Assembly (NCBI RefSeq): GCF_028435365.1
Contig: NZ_JAGTJJ010000066.1
Coordinates: 1-57,212 of the forward strand
Direction of reading: 5' to 3'
DNA length: 57,212 nt
Source: Polyangium jinanense
GTDB taxonomy: Bacteria > Myxococcota > Polyangia > Polyangiales > Polyangiaceae
Positions 52,304-57,212 of the stretch are shown here, in pieces (position 1 is the stretch's first letter; every line of letters starts with the position of its first letter). The position numbers were made by a program, and so were the translations under genes. Under the pieces are notes generated by a model that was given only the letters and a program-made list of their open reading frames with translations, was not told the DNA's origin and searched no databases.

Positions 52304-53860
52304 TCAACGTGCCCGGCGCCGCCCTTCGCCGCGCGCCGCCCGCTGGCCTGCTTCTTCCTCGGCGAGCGCCGCGAGCTCCGCGACCTCCTCTGCCTCCCGC
52401 GCGTCCTTCTCGGGCCGCGGGAGCTCCTCGACACGTTTGCCCCCGGCCGCGATCCGCATGCGCTCTCCCCCGCGCTTTCGCGCGAGCTTCTCCCGCCGGA
52501 TCTCCTGTCGCAGGCGCAGCTCGGCTTCCTCCTCGGGGGTGGGATCCACCGGGGTCAGATACTTCACCGCGTGCGCGGCGAGCCCCACGCCCCAGCCGAG
52601 TACCGGGAAAAACCACCACACGCCTCCTGCCGTCAGCATGTCGAGCAGGAAAAAAAACACGCTGAAGACGCCCCACATCGCCGCGTGCCGGACGAGCTTC
52701 TGCTTTTGACGGGCCCGCCGCGCGGTCTGCCCCTCCGCCGGGGCCGGAGGCGTCGCCGGCGAGACCGGATCGAGCGCCGGCCGCAGCGCCAGAAGCGCCG
52801 CGCGCAGCTCCCCCTCCTCGACTCCGACTTCCCGCGCCGCCGCCGCGAGATCCGCATACGCGTACTTGCGCCCCTCCGCCTCCATCTTCGCCTTGCGCTC
52901 GAGCGCCAGCGCGATCGCCTGCCCGAGCTCCTGCGTGGAGTAACGCCCCGCCGTGATCGAACCGGGCGAAGGCCGTGGGGCCACGCGCAGCTCGCCCTTC
53001 GGCCCCTTCGAATCCGCCTCCTCCGCGAGCGGCTCGAGCAACTCGACGATGTCGTCCATCGATCCGTATCGCTCCGCCGGCAAACGCCCGAGCGCGCGGC
53101 CGAGGACCTCGCGCAGCGCCGCGGGCACGCCCTCGGCTTGCATCGGCCGCGGCGGCTCCGACATCATCGCCGCCACGATCGAGAGCGCGTCGTGCGCGTC
53201 CCACGGCCTCGTCCCCTCGCAGAGCTCGTAGCCGAGCACGGCCCACGAGAACTGATCCGTCCGCCCGTCCGCCGCCTTCCCGCGCACCTGCTCGGGCGCC
53301 ATGTACATCGGCGTCCCGCTCACGCCGCCCTTCGTGGCGAGCGACGGCGCGTTTGGCTTCGCCGTCGGGCCCGCGGGATCCACGGGCGCCTGGCTGCGCC
53401 GCGCAATGCCGAAGTCGAGCACCTTCACCCGCCCGTCGCGCCGGACCATCACGTTCTCCGGCTTGATGTCCCGGTGCACGATCCCCGCCCGATGCGCGGC
53501 CGCGAGCGTGCGGGCCACGTCGACGAGCCAGCGGATCTTGCGGCGGACGGGCACGCTCGGATCGCCGACGTACGCGCGCAGCGTCTCGCCTTCGACGAGC
53601 TCCATCGCGATGAACGGCTGCCCTTCCCATTCGCCTGCGTCGTAGATGGCGATCGCGTTCGGGTGATCGAGCGCCGCGACGGCCCGTGCCTCGCGCAGCG
53701 CCCTCGCCGCGGCCTCCTCGTCGCCGGCTGCGAGCGTCTTCAGGGCGACCTTCCGAGCGAGCTTCAGATCGTGGGCGCGATACACGATGCCCATGCCGCC
53801 CTCGCCGAGCACGGCTTCGATCTCGAAGCGACCCGCCACCACGTCGGAAGCTTTCAGCAT
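52304..53860 (-). CDS. Ser/Thr protein kinase with 2TM domain
   Basis: A 518-residue Hanks-type kinase: P-loop GEGGMGIVY, Lys41 (KVALKTL), HRDIKPEN (Asp131), DFG (Asp149), SGTPMYMAPEQ. After the kinase domain come a helical region (YSTQELGQAIALALERKAKMEAEGRKYAYADLA) and a hydrophobic hairpin (about 405-450, WGVFSVFFFLLDMLTAGGVWWFFPVLGWGVGLAAHA) matching the 2TM domain found next to bacterial kinases. The C-terminus is charged. It precedes the PEGA protein on the same strand (183 bp apart); PEGA/TPR proteins are often kinase partners. Confidence 0.9.
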   Translation of the reverse strand: MLKASDVVAGRFEIEAVLGEGGMGIVYRAHDLKLARKVALKTLAAGDEEAAARALREARAVAALDHPNAIAIYDAGEWEGQPFIAMELVEGETLRAYVGDPSVPVRRKIRWLVDVARTLAAAHRAGIVHRDIKPENVMVRRDGRVKVLDFGIARRSQAPVDPAGPTAKPNAPSLATKGGVSGTPMYMAPEQVRGKAADGRTDQFSWAVLGYELCEGTRPWDAHDALSIVAAMMSEPPRPMQAEGVPAALREVLGRALGRLPAERYGSMDDIVELLEPLAEEADSKGPKGELRVAPRPSPGSITAGRYSTQELGQAIALALERKAKMEAEGRKYAYADLAAAAREVGVEEGELRAALLALRPALDPVSPATPPAPAEGQTARRARQKQKLVRHAAMWGVFSVFFFLLDMLTAGGVWWFFPVLGWGVGLAAHAVKYLTPVDPTPEEEAELRLRQEIRREKLARKRGGERMRIAAGGKRVEELPRPEKDAREAEEVAELAALAEEEAGQRAARGEGRRRAR

Positions 53861-54008
53861 ACGGCGCGCGAGGGTAGCGCCCGCCGCGCCGGCGCGCGAG
53901 CTTTCGATGCGGGCGCGAGCGTGCGCCGGATCTCGACATCATCCATCCTTCCTTTGCGGCGCCGGCCGCCGTACCATCGGGCTCTCCACTTCAGAGGAGG
54001 AACTTCTC

Positions 54009-55526
54009 ATGCACGATCGGCTTGCTTTTCTTTCGTTGCGCCTCTCGATTTTCGCCGCCCTCGGCCTCTCCGCCATCGCATGCGGATCGACCGTGGAGGG
54101 CGGCGGCGAGGGTGGTTCCGGGGGCTCGAGCACGAGCTCGAGCACGAGCTCGAGCACGAGCAGCGGCGGTTCATCCGGTTGCGTCGGCGGGACGCCCATT
54201 CTGCTCGCGGACGGTTCCGACAGCGGCTACGTGCGCTGCGACGACGGCACGATCCATCGCGCCGCGGCCGTCGCGTGTGATCCCACGATCAACGCGGCCG
54301 CCTGCGAAGGCACCGAGATGTACAAGGACTGCACGTCGGACGCCGATTGCACGGCCAAGCCCCATGGCAAGTGCATCCACCACGACGGGAACTTCGAAGT
54401 CCCCGGGCCCTCCTGCGGCTGCGTGTACTCGTGCGCGAACGACGCCGAGTGCGGCGCCGATTCGGTCTGCGTCTGTCAGGGCGTCGTCGAGAATGACGTC
54501 GCCTGGTCGCGCTGTTCGGCCATCGCGAAATGCGCGACCGACGCCGATTGCGCGAGCGGCGAGTGTGGCATCACCTCGTTCAACGACGGCTGCTTCCAGC
54601 AGATCGGCCTCGCATGCCGCGCGGACACGGACACGTGTCGCGTCGATGCCGATTGCATGGCCGGCTCTTCTTGCGCGACGCTCCCGTACAGCACGGTCGG
54701 CGAGGCCGGCACGTTCAACTGCGAGACGCAAAACTGCGCGATCGGCAGGCCCTTGCTCGTCGCCGGCGCGGCCCGCACCGCGCCCGCCTCGGCCCGCGTC
54801 GACTGGATCCTCGCTTCGATCACGCCCGACACCGAGACGCTCGATCCAGCCGTGCGGACCGCGCTCGCCGAGGCGTGGACCGAGATCGCCGCGCTCGAAC
54901 ACGCGTCCGTCGCGAGCTTCGCGCGTTTCACCCTCCAGCTCATGGCCCTCGGCGCGCCGCCCGACCTGCTCTTCGCCGCGCAACAGGCCGCCGCCGACGA
55001 GGTCGAGCACGCCCGCGTCGGGTATGCCCTCGCGAGCCGGTATGCGGATCGCCCGATCGGCCCCTCGAAGCTCGATCTCACGGGGGTCCCGCTCGACACG
55101 GATCTCCGCGTGGTGCTCGGCTCCCTCATCGAGGAGGCCTGCGTGGGCGAGACGATCGGCGCGGCCGAGGCGCTCGCGCTCGCGGGGATGGTGCGTGATC
55201 CCGTCCTGCGCGAGGTCCACGCCCGGATCGCCGAGGACGAGCAGCGTCACGCCGAGCTCGCCTGGCGCACCTTGCGATTCCTGCTCGCCGGCGCCGACGA
55301 GGACACGCGCCGCTTCGCCCGCGCCACGTTCGATCGGGCGATCGAGGCCGCGTCCGCAGACCCGTCGATCCGACGCGCCGTCGTGGCCGAGGACGTCGGC
55401 CTTTTGTCCTCCAAGCAACTTGGCGCCCTCCGCCGGCAGGCTTTGCGTGACGTCGTGCGTCCCTGCACCGACGCGCTCCTCGCGCCCGTCGCCGCGTCGA
55501 TCGTCTCGGCCGACCTCAATGCCTGA
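54009..55526 (+). CDS. Cys-rich lipoprotein with C-terminal ferritin-like domain
   Basis: A 505-residue protein: lipobox IAC (Cys22), a Gly/Ser/Thr tether (12-bp DNA repeats around 54130), a Cys-rich region (about 60-250) and a ferritin-like four-helix domain (about 280-450). Candidate di-iron ligands are Glu297 (ALEHAS), E331xxH334 (DEVEH), Glu375/376 (LIEEACVGE) and E411xxH414 (DEQRH), in the order expected for the ferritin-like superfamily. AGGAGG eight bases before the ATG fixes the start. A surface-located di-metal domain tied to a lipoprotein is unusual; oxidase, iron storage or a binding role are possible. A hairpin terminator follows. Confidence 0.82.
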   Translation: MHDRLAFLSLRLSIFAALGLSAIACGSTVEGGGEGGSGGSSTSSSTSSSTSSGGSSGCVGGTPILLADGSDSGYVRCDDGTIHRAAAVACDPTINAAACEGTEMYKDCTSDADCTAKPHGKCIHHDGNFEVPGPSCGCVYSCANDAECGADSVCVCQGVVENDVAWSRCSAIAKCATDADCASGECGITSFNDGCFQQIGLACRADTDTCRVDADCMAGSSCATLPYSTVGEAGTFNCETQNCAIGRPLLVAGAARTAPASARVDWILASITPDTETLDPAVRTALAEAWTEIAALEHASVASFARFTLQLMALGAPPDLLFAAQQAAADEVEHARVGYALASRYADRPIGPSKLDLTGVPLDTDLRVVLGSLIEEACVGETIGAAEALALAGMVRDPVLREVHARIAEDEQRHAELAWRTLRFLLAGADEDTRRFARATFDRAIEAASADPSIRRAVVAEDVGLLSSKQLGALRRQALRDVVRPCTDALLAPVAASIVSADLNA

Positions 55527-55551
55527 GCCGCTCCGCGCGCGCTCCTGACGC

Positions 55552-55590
55552 CGCGCGGCTCTGTGGTTCAAAGCCCATAGCCGCGCGTTT
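55552..55590 (+). terminator. Hairpin terminator after the ferritin-like gene
   Basis: CGCGCGGCT and AGCCGCGCG form a perfect 9-bp stem around an 18-nt loop and are followed by TTT, about 25 bp past the stop. Confidence 0.5.
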
Positions 55591-55595
55591 CTCCC

Positions 55596-55625
55596 TTGAC
55601 ACAAGCGCGAAAAATCCGGTCTGCT
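55596..55625 (+). promoter_or_regulatory. Possible sigma-70-type -35 element
   Basis: A consensus TTGACA lies at 55596-55601, about 40 bp before the next start codon and just after a terminator-like hairpin. No good -10 box is visible at 17 bp, so this is only a weak promoter candidate. Confidence 0.25.
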
Positions 55626-55638
55626 GGTCTCTGACCGC

Positions 55639-56712
55639 ATGCTTCGCCGTGCCCGCGCCCCTATGGCCCTCGGCGGCCTCGCGCTCCTCGCGATGGGGCT
55701 CGCGGCCTTGTCGCTGGGCTCGCGATCGGCGCCCATGGCCTCGGCGGCCGTGCAGGTCGAGGCGCCGCTTTCCCCGCCCGCGCCTGCGCCCCCGCCTGCG
55801 AGCGCATCAGCCGCGACGGTGCCCGCGGTGCTCGCCCAGGAAACGCCGCCCGCGCCTCCGCCTGTCGCGCCCGCGAGGCCGGGCGAACGAGCGGACGCCC
55901 ATTTCGATCGTTCCTGGCGCGCGCCGCTCGCTGGTGGGCTCTTGATGTTCCCGCCGTCGTGGTCGTCGGAGGACGGCCAGTACGACCTCGTCCTGCACCT
56001 CAACGGCAACACCGACCTCGTCGAGGAAAACTACGGATTCGCGGGCGTCAACGCCGTCGTGGCCATCCTGAACCTCGGCGTCGGCTCGGGCGTCTACGAG
56101 GACAGGTTCGCCAATCCCGCGGGCCTCCGGCTCATCCTCTCCCGCGCGCAGGACGTCATGGTCGCGCGTGGATTGAAGAATGCCCGCCTGCGCCGCATCG
56201 GCCTCTCGGCCTGGAGCTCGGGCTACGGCGGCATCATCAAGATCCTCCAGCACGAAGAGTTTTTCGATCGGATCAACGCGATCGTCCTCGTCGACTCCAT
56301 TCATTGCGGATACGACCCGCACTCGAAGGCGCTCAAGCAAGATCAAATCGAGCCCACCCGCCGATTCGCGAAAAAGGCCGTGGAGAGCAAGGTCCTGCTC
56401 TCGATCGTGCACTCGGAGATCGAGACGTACGGCTATCACAACGCGCATCGCACGACCGATTTCGTGCTCGAATCGGTGGGCGTCACGCGCACGCCGACGA
56501 ACGTCTTTCAGCCCTTGCCGAACGTGCCGGCGATGAAACACGTCGTCCCGAACGCGTACATGAAGCCGCTCGAGCCGCTCACCGAGGCGCACCGCGGGGA
56601 GCTGCACGTGCGCGGGTACGGCGGCACCGGGCCCTATACGCACATGCTGCACCTCATTCAATTCTCGACGACCGCGCTGCCGGACCTCGTGGCATTCTGG
56701 GGCCGGCGGTAG
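55639..56712 (+). CDS. Exported alpha/beta-hydrolase-like protein
   Basis: A 357-residue protein with an N-terminal signal or anchor helix and a Pro/Ala-rich linker (about 40-85). The folded part has a hydrolase-like core: DLVLHLNGNTDL (oxyanion strand), LRRIGLSAWSSGYGG with nucleophile candidate Ser193 in an A-x-S-x-G elbow, INAIVLVDSIHCGYD, and a late His (THMLHL) as candidate triad residue. The exact activity is unknown; similar proteins occur widely in myxobacteria as hypotheticals. A terminator and a -35-like element lie just upstream, so it is probably a separate transcript. Confidence 0.7.
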   Translation: MLRRARAPMALGGLALLAMGLAALSLGSRSAPMASAAVQVEAPLSPPAPAPPPASASAATVPAVLAQETPPAPPPVAPARPGERADAHFDRSWRAPLAGGLLMFPPSWSSEDGQYDLVLHLNGNTDLVEENYGFAGVNAVVAILNLGVGSGVYEDRFANPAGLRLILSRAQDVMVARGLKNARLRRIGLSAWSSGYGGIIKILQHEEFFDRINAIVLVDSIHCGYDPHSKALKQDQIEPTRRFAKKAVESKVLLSIVHSEIETYGYHNAHRTTDFVLESVGVTRTPTNVFQPLPNVPAMKHVVPNAYMKPLEPLTEAHRGELHVRGYGGTGPYTHMLHLIQFSTTALPDLVAFWGRR

Positions 56713-57120
56713 CTCTGTCCGACTGATTCTTGCTCTCGCGAGGTGGGGCAGGAGCGGCGCCCGCGGCAGCACGAACGCAAAGCGAGCGCGAGCGGTTGCG
56801 CGGTCGTCCTTGCACCGGCGCGAAGGCGCCCGGGACACGTGCACAGCGCGGGATGCACCGGAGCAGGCGCGGCTGTGACGCGGTGATCCGTGCGCTTGCG
56901 TCGATGCAAGGGCCGCAGGAACACGTCACGGCGACGCTGGGACACGCGCAAGCGCTCCCGCGCCGCGTGCTCGACGTCCCTCGAGCACGTGCAAGGCACG
57001 CCGCGCAGATCGTTTGGAGCGCCTTGCGCGCGTGCAACACGCACCGAGCAGCCGCCATCGGGCGATTTGCGCGCGCGCAAGGCGCGTCGCGCTCCATCTG
57101 GGAGGCGCTTCGCTGGGGCG
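56713..57120. other. Non-coding stretch with short inverted repeats
   Basis: I find no credible coding region: the overlapping frames on both strands have no family similarity, no ribosome site and an Arg/Ala-rich composition typical of GC-rich shadow frames. A perfect hairpin CGTGCTCGA-6 nt-TCGAGCACG lies at 56966-56989, and the words GCAAG/CTTGC recur many times, often in inverted pairs (for example CTTGC-GTCGAT-GCAAG near 56900). It may be a degenerate repeat array or a structured RNA. Confidence 0.5.
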
Positions 57121-57135
57121 TTGCCCCAGGCCCCA

Positions 57136-57212
57136 CCAGGGGCTATCCGCCCCTGGACCCGGACCAGCGCAAGCGCTGGACCCGGGGTCGATGAACTGCG
57201 CGATGCGCAGTT
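57136..57212. repeat. Three perfect hairpins at the window edge
   Basis: CCAGGGGC-5 nt-GCCCCTGG (57136-57156), CCAGCGC-aa-GCGCTGG (57164-57179) and AACTGCGC-gat-GCGCAGTT (57194-57212) follow one another. The pattern of consecutive short perfect palindromes rich in CCAGG and CCCGG recalls 22851-22952. The element may continue beyond the window. Confidence 0.65.

Noticed and set aside
56654..57194. Overlapping frames of 140-160 residues on both strands at the right end
   Set aside because: No ribosome site, no motif, Arg/Ala-rich, and they run through hairpins.

Overview
The window is very GC-rich and densely coded, with strong third-position GC bias, frequent GTG/TTG starts and 4-bp stop/start overlaps. 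Its gene content is typical of a large-genome myxobacterium, probably Polyangiales (Polyangium/Sorangium-like): glycine-tethered lipoproteins, myxobacterial cysteine-rich repeats, MopE-like acidic motifs, Ser/Thr kinases, DUF1592/DUF1552 pairs and a hybrid histidine kinase. The taxonomic call is inference from gene types. I saw no rRNA, tRNA, CRISPR array, transposase or phage gene.

Layout. 1-276: hairpin-rich non-coding DNA. 277-3795 (-): a hybrid histidine kinase followed by an HtrA-type membrane protease. 3953-12075 (+): glgX-treY-treZ, a complete glycogen-to-trehalose route, then a PIN-domain protein and a small unknown. 12145-14478 (-): two lipoproteins. 14717-18423 (+): a DUF1592-type haem lipoprotein, a DUF1552 protein and a YkgJ-type cysteine-cluster protein. 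18500-22815 (+): a DUF2169/proline-repeat/pentapeptide-repeat protein and an HD-like protein. 22816-22967: a cluster of perfect hairpins. 22968-25185: a phosphoribosyltransferase-like gene, a NucA-type DNA/RNA endonuclease and, tail to tail with it, a NuiA-type nuclease inhibitor. 25301-30455 (+): a tightly packed operon of a beta-propeller/di-haem cytochrome, two secreted proteins and an O-antigen-ligase-like membrane protein. 30466-33763 (-): a MauG-like di-haem lipoprotein and an ABC exporter.

33968-44357 holds secreted lipoproteins with Gly/Ser-rich tethers (cysteine-rich, MopE-like/choice-of-anchor-L-like, unknown, and two tandem SUMF1-like copies), plus a Ser/Thr kinase, a HEAT-like lipoprotein, a small winged-helix-like protein and a stand-alone receiver flanked by two related terminators. 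44572-48666 (-): two M16-family proteins, neither with an intact HxxEH zinc motif, and an IPNS-like 2-oxoglutarate/Fe(II) oxygenase. 48743-53860 (-): two paralogous myxobacterial cysteine-rich lipoproteins, a PEGA/proline-alanine-rich protein and a 2TM Ser/Thr kinase. 54009-56712 (+): a cysteine-rich lipoprotein ending in a ferritin-like domain and an alpha/beta-hydrolase-like exported protein. 56713-57212: non-coding, with several perfect hairpins.

Common theme: about half the genes are exported, and nine share one architecture (signal peptide, usually a lipobox, then a Gly/Ser-rich tether and a variable domain). This looks like a cell-surface repertoire accompanied by envelope kinases and haem proteins. 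The strongest candidates for unusual biology are the tail-to-tail nuclease/inhibitor pair, the duplicated SUMF1-like lipoproteins without the FGE cysteines, the M16 pair with degraded zinc sites, and the ferritin-like lipoprotein.
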